Below are positions 7,050 to 15,796 of a stretch of DNA of 33,735 nucleotides, in pieces. Each line of letters begins with the position of its first letter. Position 1 is the first letter of the stretch. The position numbers and the translations under genes are program-made. Under the pieces are notes generated by a model. The model was not told where the DNA came from, searched no databases, and worked only from the letters and a program-made list of their open reading frames with translations. This DNA is from JAVJSD01 sp040219575 (lineage in GTDB: Bacteria > Planctomycetota > Planctomycetia > Pirellulales > Pirellulaceae): positions 1-33,735 of the forward strand of contig JAVJSD010000118.1 of assembly GCA_040219575.1 (NCBI GenBank), read 5' to 3'.

Positions 7050-10000
7050 ATGCCGCTCATTTTGCCGAAATCCCCGGCGATTTTCCATTTTTTTCGACGC
7101 GCGCCCTGGGGCGTCGTGCTGGGGATGCTGTTGCCTGGCACGCTGGTCCTTCCCGCCGCCGCCGAGGAAAAACAGGGCGCCGAATCGCAAATCCAGTACG
7201 AACGGCACATCCGGCCGGTCCTAGCCGAAAAGTGCTACGCCTGCCACGGCGCCAACAAACAGGAGGCCGGCCTGCGGCTTGACGTCAAATCCCGCGCTTT
7301 GGAAGGCGGCGATTCAGGACGAGTCATTGAACCGGGCCGACCGGAAGCCAGCGAACTCCTGCGGCGCCTCCGCGCGACGGACGATGCGGAACGCATGCCG
7401 CCCAACGGCGACCCGCTCACCGCCCAGCAGATCGACCTGCTCTCGCGGTGGATCGCCGCGGGCGCCGACTGGTCGGAGGATTCCGCGACGGCCGAAAGGG
7501 CGGGCGCCGATCACTGGTCGTTCCGGCCGGTCAAACGACCGCCGCCTCCGCCCGTCGACAGCCCCGTGGTCCGCAATGCAATCGACCGCTTCATCCAGGC
7601 GCGTCTCGTTCAGGCCAAGCTGAAGGCTTCGCCGGAGGCGGATCGTCAAACGCTCGTTCGTCGACTGTATCTCGACCTGGTCGGCATCCCGCCCACACCC
7701 CGGCAACTCCGCGAGGCGCTGACCGATCGCGCGCCGGATTGGTATGAGCGATTGGTCGATCGCTTGTTGGCGTCGCCGCACTTCGGCGAACGCTTCGCTC
7801 TCACCTGGCTCGACCTGGGCCGATACGCCGACAGCGACGGCTACGAGAAGGACTTGCCTCGTCCGCATGCGTGGCGGTGGCGGCAGTGGCTGCTCGACGC
7901 GTTGAACGAAGATCTTCCCTACGACGAGTTCACAATCCAACAGATCGCCGGCGACCTCCTGCCCGAGGCGACCGACGCGACGCGGATGGCGACCGGTATT
8001 CATCGCAACGCGCTCACCAATCGCGAAGGCGGCATCGATCCGGAGGAGTTCCGCGCGAAGACCGTCGTCGACCGCACGAACACCACCTTCGCCGTCTGGA
8101 TGGGCCTGACGGTCGGGTGCGCCCAGTGCCATAGTCACAAGTACGATCCCCTCACGCAGCGGGAGTACTACCAGCTTTACGCCTTCTTCAACAACGCCGA
8201 GGAGTCGAACATCCTGCTGCCGCTCACGCCGCGCCAAGAGGACGATTTCTTCGAGCGGTTGCTCGAACATGCTGACCAGGCGCGGCAGGTCGAGGACGAT
8301 CTCGACGTCGCCACACAGCAGCTTTATCAGCGCATCGATCAACTCGAGCAGGACATTCTCGCGGAGCATCGCCGCGGCGACGCCGCGCCCCGAGAGGGAT
8401 TGGTGCTGCACCTGCCTCTCGACGGTTCGGCGCGAGACACCGTTCGTGACAAGCAGGTCGGCGTTTTCCAGAGCCTGGGCGAGCCGCAATGGACCAAGGC
8501 TCGCATCGACCGTGGACTCGCGCTGCACGGCAACGGCTATTTCGACATCGAATCCGACACGCACTTTGATCGCGATCGCTCCTTCTCGTGGGGCGCGTGG
8601 GTGAACCTTCGCGGCGGCGGCGCGATCGTCGCCAAGATGGATGACGAGGAGTTCTATCGCGGGTTCGACGTCATCGTGCATGAAGGCCACGTGCTGGTGC
8701 ATCTGGTGCACCGTTGGCCGGACGACGGCATCCGCGTCATCTCCAAGGACAAAATCGACGAGGACGCCTGGCGGCATGTGTTTGTGACCTACGACGGCTC
8801 CAGCAGCGCCGCCGGTGTGAAGCTGTACATCAACGGCCAGCCGCAGGAAGTGTTCGTGCCGCTCGACGCGCTGCGTAATTCGATCTTCACCGAAGAGCCG
8901 CTCCGCGTCGGTTCGCGCAGCACGTCGGCCGTTCTCCGCGGCACGGTCGACGACGTGCGGATCTACGACCGCGCCCTCTCGGAAGACGAGGTCGCCCAGC
9001 TCGCTTTTGATTATTCTCTGCTGGACATTCTTGCCTTGCCGCAAGAGCAGCGCAGCGACGAGCAACGGGCCCGTTTGCTCGACTACCTGCAGCTCAGGGA
9101 TGCCGCCACCAAGCCTCTGCGCAAGAAGCTCGCGGAGCTGGAGCGCAACACGCCCCGGCGACCGCAGCCGTTGGGGCATGTGATGGCGAAACGTCCCGTG
9201 CCGCGCGACACGCACGTCCATCTCCGCGGCGACTTCCTCCGCCCGGGCGACGAGGTTGAAGCCGACACCCCGGCCTTCCTTCCGCCTTTGGCGCCGGATG
9301 GCCGCCGCCCCGATCGACTCGATCTGGCCCGCTGGATGGCGTCGCCGGAGAATCCGCTCACCGCGCGGGTCGCCGTCAATCGCCTCTGGTCGCAACTGTT
9401 CGGCCGCGGCCTCGTCCGCACGCCGGAAGATTTCGGCCGCCAGGGCGAGCCTCCCACGCATCCCGAACTGCTCGACTGGCTGGCCGACGAATTCGTGCAC
9501 AGCGGTTGGTCGCGCAAACGACTGGTGCGATTGATCGTGACCTCGCACACCTATCGTCAGACATCGCAGGTGAATGCGCTGCAGCGAGAGCGGGATCCCG
9601 AGAACCTTCTGCTGGCGCGGCAAAACCGCTTGCGATTGCCGGCTGAATTGGTGCGCGACCAGTACCTGGCCGCGGCCGGTCTGCTCAACCGCCGTGTGGG
9701 AGGACCAAGCTTCCGACCACCGTTGCCCGAGGGCGTCGGCGCGATTCAGTTCGTCGACCAGTGGCAGGCCGATGGCGACGCGGAGGTGCATCGCCGAGGG
9801 CTCTACGTCCACCTGCAGCGAAACCTGATGCTGCCGATGTTGATGACGTTCGACCACCCGGACTCCGTCACGAGCTGCACGCGCCGCGATCGTTCGAACA
9901 CGCCGCTGCAAGCGCTCACGCTGCTCAACGGGGCGCCGTTCTTGGAAGCGGCCCGGACCTTGGGAACGCGACTTGCAACAGATCGCCGCGACGATCGGCG

Positions 10001-10235
10001 CCGCATTGCATCCGCCTACGCGTGCATTCTCAGCCGACCGCCGGACGACTACGAATTGTCCCGCGTCGAATCTTTGCTCCACCGACTCCGCACTTTGTAC
10101 GCCGAGGATGCGGAGGCAGCCGGACGCCTCGTGGCCGATGGCGACACACAGAACGTCGCCATCGAAGAAGCCGCCGCCTGGATCGCGCTGGCCCGCACCC
10201 TGCTCAATCTCGACGAGGCTATCACCCGTGAATGA
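7050..10235 (+). CDS. Planctomycete cytochrome: PSCyt1-DUF1549-LamG-DUF1553
   Basis: A 1061-residue exported protein of a family that is hugely expanded in planctomycetes. A Sec signal peptide covers about 1-38 (arginine pair, hydrophobic core GVVLGMLLPGTLVLPAAA). A PSCyt1 domain follows with a c-type haem motif C62-x2-C65-H66. DUF1549 comes next and contains a second motif C357-AQ-C360-H361 in a conserved SHKYDPLTQREYYQLYAFFNN context. A LamG/concanavalin-like domain occupies about 450-650 (LDGSARD, GAWVNLR, DDVRIYDRALSEDEV), and DUF1553 runs from about 715 to the end (NPLTARVAVNRLW, RQTSQVN). The LamG domain suggests binding to a glycan or surface polymer. The domain order is normal for the family; its reaction is unknown. 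The stop overlaps the DUF1501 gene behind it, a common family pairing. Confidence 0.9.
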   Translation: MPLILPKSPAIFHFFRRAPWGVVLGMLLPGTLVLPAAAEEKQGAESQIQYERHIRPVLAEKCYACHGANKQEAGLRLDVKSRALEGGDSGRVIEPGRPEASELLRRLRATDDAERMPPNGDPLTAQQIDLLSRWIAAGADWSEDSATAERAGADHWSFRPVKRPPPPPVDSPVVRNAIDRFIQARLVQAKLKASPEADRQTLVRRLYLDLVGIPPTPRQLREALTDRAPDWYERLVDRLLASPHFGERFALTWLDLGRYADSDGYEKDLPRPHAWRWRQWLLDALNEDLPYDEFTIQQIAGDLLPEATDATRMATGIHRNALTNREGGIDPEEFRAKTVVDRTNTTFAVWMGLTVGCAQCHSHKYDPLTQREYYQLYAFFNNAEESNILLPLTPRQEDDFFERLLEHADQARQVEDDLDVATQQLYQRIDQLEQDILAEHRRGDAAPREGLVLHLPLDGSARDTVRDKQVGVFQSLGEPQWTKARIDRGLALHGNGYFDIESDTHFDRDRSFSWGAWVNLRGGGAIVAKMDDEEFYRGFDVIVHEGHVLVHLVHRWPDDGIRVISKDKIDEDAWRHVFVTYDGSSSAAGVKLYINGQPQEVFVPLDALRNSIFTEEPLRVGSRSTSAVLRGTVDDVRIYDRALSEDEVAQLAFDYSLLDILALPQEQRSDEQRARLLDYLQLRDAATKPLRKKLAELERNTPRRPQPLGHVMAKRPVPRDTHVHLRGDFLRPGDEVEADTPAFLPPLAPDGRRPDRLDLARWMASPENPLTARVAVNRLWSQLFGRGLVRTPEDFGRQGEPPTHPELLDWLADEFVHSGWSRKRLVRLIVTSHTYRQTSQVNALQRERDPENLLLARQNRLRLPAELVRDQYLAAAGLLNRRVGGPSFRPPLPEGVGAIQFVDQWQADGDAEVHRRGLYVHLQRNLMLPMLMTFDHPDSVTSCTRRDRSNTPLQALTLLNGAPFLEAARTLGTRLATDRRDDRRRIASAYACILSRPPDDYELSRVESLLHRLRTLYAEDAEAAGRLVADGDTQNVAIEEAAAWIALARTLLNLDEAITRE

Positions 10236-11760
10236 ACTCCCGTGGGGCAGGCCTCCAGCCTGCCAAATAGGCCCGTGGGGCAGGCTTCCAGCCTGCCAGA
10301 ATAATCCGCATGCGGAACCTTCCAAGAACGCGGACAGGCTGGCAGCCGATCCTGCGGTATCGCGCCGTAGCTTCCTTACCGGCGGGCTGGCGGGAATCGG
10401 CGGGGCGGCATTGGCGCACCTGCTGCAGCGCGAGTCCGTTGCGAAAGATACATCCGCCCCGCGAACCGATCCCCTCGCGCCCCGCCCGCCGCACTTCGCC
10501 CCCCGCGCCAAGGCGTGCATCTTTGTCTACCTGGCCGGAGCGCCGAGCCAGTACGACCTGTTCACGCCCAAGCCGAAACTCGCCGAACTCGCCGGACAGA
10601 AGCTGCCCGAATCAATGACCGAGGGCGTGCGGTTCGCCTTTGTCAGCAAGGACTCGCTGGTCATCCCCTCGCCGCGGAAGTTTCGCCAATACGGCGAGTC
10701 GGGCATGTGGTTCAGCGATCGCCTGCCGCACCTGGCGACCTGCGCCGACGACCTGTGCATGATCCACAGTATGCACACCGAGGCCTTCAACCATCACCCG
10801 GGCCAACTGCTGTTCTGCTGCGGACAACAGAAGTTCGGTCTGCCCAGCTTCGGCTCGTGGATGACGTACGGTCTGGGCAGCGCGTCCGACAACCTGCCCG
10901 GTTACGTTGTGCTGACCGCCGGCGAAGCGGCTCGCGGCGGAGCGACGTTGTACGCCAGCGGCTTCCTGCCTTCCACTTATGCGGGGGTGCTGTTTCGCGG
11001 TCAGGGAGAACCGGTGCTGAATCTGAGCAGTCCGCCGGGCGTCACGCCGCGGGTGCAGCGCGCGTCGCTCGACGCACTTGGCGACTTGAATCGCCGCCGC
11101 TTCTCCGAGATCGGCGATGACGAAATCGACAGCCGTATCGCCGCCTACGAACTCGCGTTCCGCATGCAGTCGGCCGCGCCCGGACTGACCGACCTCCGCG
11201 ACGAGGACGCCCGCACACTGGCCCAGTACGGCGTCGACCGGGAAGGCGCGGGCGGCGTGTTCTCGCGCAATTGTTTATTGGCCCGGCGGATGGTGGAACG
11301 GGGCGTGCGCTTCGTCAATTTGATTCACGGCGGTTGGGATGCGCATCAGGACCTCGACGCCAACGTCGAGCGGAACGCGCAGGCGGTCGATCAACCGCTG
11401 GCGGCGCTGCTCAAGGACCTCAAACAGCGGGGCCTGCTCGACTCGACGCTGGTCGTGTGGGGCACGGAGTTCGGCCGCACGCCGCTGGCGCAAGGCAAGG
11501 ACGGCCGCGATCACCACCCGTTCGCTTTCCCCTGTTGGATGGCCGGAGGCGGTTCACGCCCTGGTTATGTTCACGGCAAGACCGACGACGTCGGCTGGGC
11601 GCCGACCGAGAACCCGGTTCACGTGCACGACCTGCACGCCACCATGCTGCACCTGTTCGGTCTCGACGACAAACGTCTCACCGTGCGTTTCAAGGGTCTC
11701 GAGTACCGCCTGACCGGCCTGGGCGACGACGGCCGCGTGGTTCGCGAATTGATGGCGTAA
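10228..11760 (+). CDS. DUF1501 Tat-exported protein with repeat-derived N-terminus
   Basis: A 510-residue protein of the DUF1501 family, which is related to the alkaline phosphatase/sulfatase fold. Visible family motifs are LAGAPSQYDLF, HGGWDAHQD, GTEFGRTP and HDLHATMLHLFGLD near the C-terminus. A twin-arginine signal lies at residues 45-51 (SRRSFLT) followed by a hydrophobic, glycine/alanine-rich helix, so it should cross the membrane folded by the Tat route. The GTG at 10228 overlaps the end of the cytochrome gene by 8 bases and is preceded by GAGG (10214-10217). No other usual start codon occurs before the Tat motif except a CTG at codon 38. The first 44 residues are therefore unusually long and are encoded partly by two 26-bp intergenic-type repeats. 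Function is likely linked to the upstream cytochrome; the exact N-terminus is less certain than the family. Confidence 0.85.
   Translation: MNELPWGRPPACQIGPWGRLPACQNNPHAEPSKNADRLAADPAVSRRSFLTGGLAGIGGAALAHLLQRESVAKDTSAPRTDPLAPRPPHFAPRAKACIFVYLAGAPSQYDLFTPKPKLAELAGQKLPESMTEGVRFAFVSKDSLVIPSPRKFRQYGESGMWFSDRLPHLATCADDLCMIHSMHTEAFNHHPGQLLFCCGQQKFGLPSFGSWMTYGLGSASDNLPGYVVLTAGEAARGGATLYASGFLPSTYAGVLFRGQGEPVLNLSSPPGVTPRVQRASLDALGDLNRRRFSEIGDDEIDSRIAAYELAFRMQSAAPGLTDLRDEDARTLAQYGVDREGAGGVFSRNCLLARRMVERGVRFVNLIHGGWDAHQDLDANVERNAQAVDQPLAALLKDLKQRGLLDSTLVVWGTEFGRTPLAQGKDGRDHHPFAFPCWMAGGGSRPGYVHGKTDDVGWAPTENPVHVHDLHATMLHLFGLDDKRLTVRFKGLEYRLTGLGDDGRVVRELMA
10240..10298 (+). repeat. Two tandem hairpin repeats inside the DUF1501 coding start
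   Basis: Copies at 10240-10265 and 10273-10298 share 25 of 26 bases and begin 33 bases apart, exactly 11 codons. Each contains GGCAGGC-(5-base loop)-GCCTGCC, a 7-bp perfect hairpin. Translated, they give the peptide repeat PWGRPPACQIG/PWGRLPACQNN. A degenerate fragment (AGGCTGGCAGCC) follows near 10335. Similar GGGGCAGGCTTCCAGCCTGCC units are, to my knowledge, intergenic repeats in planctomycete genomes. Confidence 0.85.
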
Positions 11761-11789
11761 ACAGTCGCTCTCGCTTGCCGACTACGCCA
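11753..11789. terminator. Hairpin across two convergent stop codons
   Basis: TGGCGT (11753-11758) pairs with ACGCCA (11784-11789), and AGTCG (11763-11767) pairs with CGACT (11779-11783). The structure spans the stop of the plus-strand DUF1501 gene and the stop of the minus-strand DUF1552 gene, which are only 21 bases apart. A shared bidirectional terminator is plausible, but there is no T-run on either side. Confidence 0.35.
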
Positions 11790-13176
11790 GCAGTTCCGCG
11801 AGGGGGCCATGCTGATCGAAGTCTTTCAGGCCGGGGTCGGGCATGCCGAAGCTGGTGCGGCCGGAGCCCGCCAGTTGCAGCAGCGTGACGTACATGTTGG
11901 CCGTCGTGCGATGGCCGCGATAGCCGTACGCCGGGTAGTCGATGTACCGGCCCGTCTTCAATTTGCCGCCGATGTTGCCCAGCACCACCATCGGCCACTC
12001 CCAGCAGCGCGAGTGGTGGCCTTCGGCGCCGTCGCTGAGGTAGACGATGACGGTGTTGTCGAGCATCGTGCCGTCGCCTTCCGCGATCGCGTCAAGCCGC
12101 TTGGCCATCTTGGCGATCTGCTCGAAGTGGAAGCGGCGAATCATCTGCGACACCTCATACCACGTCATGCCGTTCTGGCTGCCGCCATGGCCGGTGTGAT
12201 GCTTGCCCTTGGTGAGCCCCAGGCCGGTGAAGCAGATATCGAAGTCACGGATGCCGGCGCCGGACGAGATCGTCATCACGTTGGTCAACCCGCAGATCAG
12301 CGCCGCCGTGCCGATGTCGAACTGTGCGTCGAGCCGGTCCGTCTCCACCTCCGAGGTGTACTTGTCGTTCGTCACCGGGCCGTGTTGGCGGAGCGTATGC
12401 TCGATTTCGTTCAGCTTGCTCTGCCGATCACGGAGCACCTCGAGCGTCTCCAGGTAGGCGCCCAGTTCGGCGCGTTCGGGCCCGGCGAGCTTGTTTTCGG
12501 CGCGACGAACGTCTTCGCGCAGGAAGTCGAGCAGGTTGTTCTTGGCGTAGAACTCCTGCTTCGCCGCGCCGCCCGCCGCGCTGCCGAACAAGGCCGCATA
12601 GGCCTGGTCGGGCTTGACCATGTGCGGCAAGGCCTTGTCGGCCTCCCAGGCCGAGACGTTGTACAGCACGGAGTTCTCCAGTCTCTTGGAGACGCCCAGG
12701 CCGATGAAGGGGAAGATGCCGGGGATCGTCTTGGCGAGCGCACCGTCGATCGTCTCCGCCAGGACGGCGCTGTTCTCGCCGCCTCCCCGACCGCGTCCGA
12801 AGGCCCCCAGCGCCATGAAGTTGTTGGAGTGGCCGCCGCCGCAGATCTTGCCCGACAGTCCCTGCACGATGGTGACTTTGTCCTTCCAGGGCGTGAGCGG
12901 TTGCAGCGCCGGCGGCAGCGTGTGATTGGCGAGGGAGAAATCGACCATCTCGCTCGATCCTCCCAGCGGTCGCTGGTGGCGGCTCTTCCGCTCGTAATCC
13001 ACCGGGGCAGCCTGCTGGGGCGTGAAGCCGTTGCTTTCCACCACGAAGACGAAACGCCTGGGCAGATCTTTCGCGCCCGCGGCCTGAGCCTGCAAACGGG
13101 ACAACACCGGCGAAAGCAACAAGCCGCCGGCGCCGAGGGAGAGGCCTTTGAGGGCGTCGCGACGATCGAGGGGCAT
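11782..13176 (-). CDS. DUF1552 Tat-exported protein
   Basis: A 464-residue member of the DUF1552 family, found almost always beside DUF1592-type cytochromes in planctomycetes and relatives. The N-terminus LDRRDALKGLSLGAGG is a twin-arginine signal with a hydrophobic region after it. The body shows family stretches such as FVVESNGFTPQ, VQGLSGKICGGGHSNNFMALGAF, GIRDFDICFTGLG and the C-terminal VIVYLSDGAEGHHSRCWEWPMVVLGN. The overall pattern is distantly similar to DUF1501 and alkaline-phosphatase-like folds. The ATG at 13176 is selected because AAGGAT precedes it by 5 bases on the minus strand and because the Tat signal begins there; the open frame upstream crosses a repeat and has no family similarity. 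It lies 245 bases behind the DUF1592-type cytochrome on the same strand. The reaction is unknown. Confidence 0.88.
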   Translation of the reverse strand: MPLDRRDALKGLSLGAGGLLLSPVLSRLQAQAAGAKDLPRRFVFVVESNGFTPQQAAPVDYERKSRHQRPLGGSSEMVDFSLANHTLPPALQPLTPWKDKVTIVQGLSGKICGGGHSNNFMALGAFGRGRGGGENSAVLAETIDGALAKTIPGIFPFIGLGVSKRLENSVLYNVSAWEADKALPHMVKPDQAYAALFGSAAGGAAKQEFYAKNNLLDFLREDVRRAENKLAGPERAELGAYLETLEVLRDRQSKLNEIEHTLRQHGPVTNDKYTSEVETDRLDAQFDIGTAALICGLTNVMTISSGAGIRDFDICFTGLGLTKGKHHTGHGGSQNGMTWYEVSQMIRRFHFEQIAKMAKRLDAIAEGDGTMLDNTVIVYLSDGAEGHHSRCWEWPMVVLGNIGGKLKTGRYIDYPAYGYRGHRTTANMYVTLLQLAGSGRTSFGMPDPGLKDFDQHGPLAELLA

Positions 13177-13222
13177 GGGAGATCCTTCAAATGACAAAGT
13201 GGGGCGGAATAAGATCCAACTG

Positions 13223-13275
13223 TTGAATATCGAAATCCGAACTAAACTCCAAATACAAATCCAAATCGCAAGCAA
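13223..13275 (-). repeat. AT-rich degenerate repeat upstream of the DUF1552 gene
   Basis: On the minus strand this reads as T-rich units of the type TTCGGATTTCGATATTC and GATTTGGATTTG. It resembles segments at 21327-21360 and 25362-25395 and contrasts with the GC-rich surroundings. Confidence 0.5.
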
Positions 13276-13309
13276 GACGCTTCTCTTTACCAGGCTTTGT
13301 CTGAAGACT

Positions 13310-13386
13310 CGTAGCGGAAGTCGCCAGACGTCGCCAGACTTCCGAATTCGACCGAATACATCGGAACTCTGGCGACTTCCGCTACG
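13310..13386. repeat. Hairpin repeat with perfect 19-bp arms
   Basis: CGTAGCGGAAGTCGCCAGA at 13310-13328 is perfectly complementary to 13368-13386. Inside the left half GTCGCCAGAC is tandemly repeated and followed by TTCCGAATTCG. It sits between the DUF1592 and DUF1552 genes and could fold in their shared mRNA, for example to stabilise an end or stop the transcript. It looks like a REP-type interspersed repeat. Confidence 0.75.
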
Positions 13387-13421
13387 GAGAATCGAACCGT
13401 CACGACGTTTCCAGACGAAGC

Positions 13422-15674
13422 CTAGCCTCCTGTCAGCGCTTTTCGGCGGTTGTTCCCATCGGATCGTATCGCCTGTTGATCGGGCGGTCGCACGCGATAC
13501 AAGAACGACTCGGAACTCAATAGCGCGACGATCAGCTCCTTCATGCTGCCGTCGCCCGCGCGATAGGCCCGATGCGCTTCCTGCAGACTCTTCGCATCTC
13601 CGAGCGTTTCGTTGCGTCCCATCCAGTAGCGGAAGGCGTGACGGACGAACACCTGCTCGACGACCTCCGACTCCGCCAGCTTGTGCATGAATTCGATCGC
13701 GTCGTCGACGTCGCCGGTGAGCTTCGGATCGAGCGTGAATTCGAAGCCGCCGCCGGCGTCGACCGAGACCCGCTTCATCACGTCGCCTTGATGGCGGCCT
13801 TTCTCGTCGACGTTCGTCGCGGTCGCCTCGATGTCGAGTACGGGCTCCGTCCTGCGGAAGCGGCCGAAATGGTCGTACATCTCGAAGGGCAAACCGACGC
13901 GGTTCATCAATTGATGACACTGCCAGCAGTAGGCTTCCCGCGTGACCGCCATTCGCTGTCGCAGCGTCTTCTCGGGCGCCTCGGGAAGTTGGGCGTCAAC
14001 CGTGATGGGAATGTCGGGAACGACGCCGCCCAGCAGTCGCTCGCGAACCCACTTGCCGCGAAGAATGGCGTGGTTGTCGTCGGCCGTCGACCAGGCGACA
14101 AGCCAAGCGGGCTGCGTCAGAATTCCCGCCCGCTCGTTCCTGGGCAGGTTCACCGGTTGCTCGTTGGGGAAGTCGTCGAGGTTGTACGACTCGTAGATCG
14201 CGCGACCGGGCAGATTCGGCTGCTTGTCTTTGTACTTCTCCGGATTCTTTTTCTTTTCCCGCTCGAACTTGGCCAGCGCTTCGGCCCGTTTCTTCTTCAG
14301 GTCCTCGGCGCCGCGGTGGAACACGAAGGCCTTGTTCGTCGTCAGCAGTTCGCGGAGCACCTGCTTGTCCTGCTCCAGGATGTATTCGATCAGGCGGTCG
14401 GTGTCTTCGACCAACGCGCGGGGATCGTGCCCCTTCATCTCGGTCGTGTCCTTGAAGACCTCCGTCGCTTTTTCGTACTCGAAGTACTCGCGGAAGAAGC
14501 GCAGAATGCGCGGCCTGTTGAGCTTCGGGGCGTCGAGCATCTTACGGACGACGTCGGCGACGCCTTGCTGCGTATTCAGCGTGCCGCTTTCCGCTTCGGC
14601 CAGCAGCCACGACGGGGGACGCTCGTCGGTCAGGGCGAAGGAGAGGGCGGAGGCGATCTCCACCGGTGTCAATCGCACGCGCCCCTGCCCATCGACCGAC
14701 CCGCCCCCCAACTCGTAGCGGAAGATCGCCTCGGGCAGCAGGAACACGGCCGCCAGCGTGTAGCGCAGGCCGATCTGCCGACCGGCCTGTTCGACGTTCT
14801 TCTTCATCAGGGTCATGAAACGCGACAATTCTTCGGCATCCGGTTCGCGCTGCAGCACGCGGGCGAATTGCAGTTGGATCGCCTTTTCCATTTGCTCTTC
14901 GTCGAAAGGCTGCTTCTCGTCGACAAACGGCAGGAATTCCTTACGAGTTCCCGGGATCGGCTTCATCTCGCCCTGCTCAATTCGAAAGGCGGTCTGCCGA
15001 CCGACGATCACCAGGGCGTTGCGAATGAGCTGCGCGGTGACCGGTTCATCGACCCGGGCCGGTTGCATATCCTTGAACGTGGACTTGCCGCTGGGCGAGA
15101 AGGGCTGCCCCACCAAGTTCTCGAAGCCCTTGGAAAGGTCGCCCGTGAAATCGGCGTAGATTTCGGGGCTGATCGTGCGAATCCGCGGCGGTACGTCGAG
15201 CGGAGCGTCCTGCTTGGGATCGAACAGCAGGTGATGGGAAACCAGGTTGCCGTTGGCGTAGGCCTCGCGGCGGGCGAGGTGTTTGCCCGAACGCTTCATT
15301 TCGGCCTTGATCCAGCCGATGACCGCCAGCACCTCGTCGGCAGCGGGACGCGACTTCTCCTCCGGCGGCATTTCCCCGGTCTCGAGTTTCTCGTTGACCA
15401 TCGCCCAGCGGGCGGCGCTGGTGGTCTCCAGATTGGGGTTGAGACCGCGCAGGTGAAGTTCGCCGTCAGGGTCTTTGGGGCCGTGGCAGCCGTCGCAGTG
15501 CCGGGCAAAGAAAGGAATCACGACCCTTTGATACCGATCCTGGCTGGACTCCAATGCGGCGGCCTTCTCGGCGGACAGTCGTGCGAGGGCTTCTTCGTCC
15601 TGACCGCGCGTCGTCGCGACGTCGGCCAAAGCCCAAACGAGAACGCACACCAGTAGCATCGCCCTGTTTGTCAT
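13422..15674 (-). CDS. Planctomycete cytochrome: PSCyt1-DUF1592-DUF1588-DUF1585
   Basis: A 750-residue exported protein. A Sec signal peptide covers about 1-24. The PSCyt1 domain carries a c-type haem motif, C60-DG-C63-H64, and the usual GEMPPEEKSRP loop. DUF1592 (around FRYELGGGSVDGQGRVRLTPVEIASALSFALTDE) follows. DUF1588 has the second motif C583-WQ-C586-H587 in the family context followed by MNRVGLPFEMYDHFGRFR. A DUF1585 tail (VFVRHAFRYWMGRNET, LLSSESFLYR) ends the protein. No DUF1587 domain is obvious, unlike the paralogue at 21222-23831. A charged helical insert (about 470-500, KKKRAEALAKFEREKKKNPEK) lies between DUF1592 and DUF1588. Start ATG has AAGAGG just ahead. It is divergent from the ECF sigma gene and leads the DUF1552 gene. 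Confidence 0.88.
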   Translation of the reverse strand: MTNRAMLLVCVLVWALADVATTRGQDEEALARLSAEKAAALESSQDRYQRVVIPFFARHCDGCHGPKDPDGELHLRGLNPNLETTSAARWAMVNEKLETGEMPPEEKSRPAADEVLAVIGWIKAEMKRSGKHLARREAYANGNLVSHHLLFDPKQDAPLDVPPRIRTISPEIYADFTGDLSKGFENLVGQPFSPSGKSTFKDMQPARVDEPVTAQLIRNALVIVGRQTAFRIEQGEMKPIPGTRKEFLPFVDEKQPFDEEQMEKAIQLQFARVLQREPDAEELSRFMTLMKKNVEQAGRQIGLRYTLAAVFLLPEAIFRYELGGGSVDGQGRVRLTPVEIASALSFALTDERPPSWLLAEAESGTLNTQQGVADVVRKMLDAPKLNRPRILRFFREYFEYEKATEVFKDTTEMKGHDPRALVEDTDRLIEYILEQDKQVLRELLTTNKAFVFHRGAEDLKKKRAEALAKFEREKKKNPEKYKDKQPNLPGRAIYESYNLDDFPNEQPVNLPRNERAGILTQPAWLVAWSTADDNHAILRGKWVRERLLGGVVPDIPITVDAQLPEAPEKTLRQRMAVTREAYCWQCHQLMNRVGLPFEMYDHFGRFRRTEPVLDIEATATNVDEKGRHQGDVMKRVSVDAGGGFEFTLDPKLTGDVDDAIEFMHKLAESEVVEQVFVRHAFRYWMGRNETLGDAKSLQEAHRAYRAGDGSMKELIVALLSSESFLYRVRPPDQQAIRSDGNNRRKALTGG

Positions 15675-15702
15675 AACCTCTTATGCCTCAATAGACTGCG
15701 TC

Positions 15703-15734
15703 GCGAACTCGCACCCTCGCGGCGGCGAGTTCGC
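15703..15734. promoter_or_regulatory. Inverted repeat in the divergent control region
   Basis: GCGAACTCGC (15703-15712) and GCGAGTTCGC (15725-15734) form a perfect 10-bp dyad with a 12-base loop. It lies between the divergently transcribed DUF1592-type cytochrome gene and the ECF sigma gene. It could be an operator or an mRNA hairpin; no regulator can be named. Confidence 0.4.
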
Positions 15735-15772
15735 ATCGACTTTTGCTTATATTCCTGACGACGGCCGCTTGT

Positions 15773-15796
15773 CTGCCAGGATTTTCTGGCAGTTTT
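15773..15796 (+). promoter_or_regulatory. Hairpin with short T-run upstream of the ECF sigma gene
   Basis: CTGCCAG (15773-15779) pairs with CTGGCAG (15786-15792) around a 6-base loop and is followed by TTTT. It could be an operator dyad or an attenuator-like element in the sigma-factor leader. It is too short to decide. Confidence 0.35.

Noticed and set aside
10240..10298. CRISPR-like direct repeats
   Set aside because: Only two copies with a 7-base gap, lying inside a coding sequence and each a self-contained hairpin; no spacer array and no cas genes.
7314..10520. Minus-strand open frame of 1068 codons opposite the DUF1549/DUF1553 gene
   Set aside because: It is an antisense shadow created by the high-GC third codon positions of the real gene; the plus-strand frame has a signal peptide, haem motifs and recognisable domains, while this one has none.
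13177..13920. N-terminal extension of the DUF1552 gene by about 248 codons
   Set aside because: The extension reads through two repeats and the end of the cytochrome gene, has no family similarity, and is preceded by a good internal start with Shine-Dalgarno and Tat signal at 13176.
13572..15656. Plus-strand open frame of 694 codons opposite the minus-strand DUF1592-type cytochrome
   Set aside because: The minus-strand frame encodes two CxxCH motifs and three known domains, so the plus frame is a compositional shadow.
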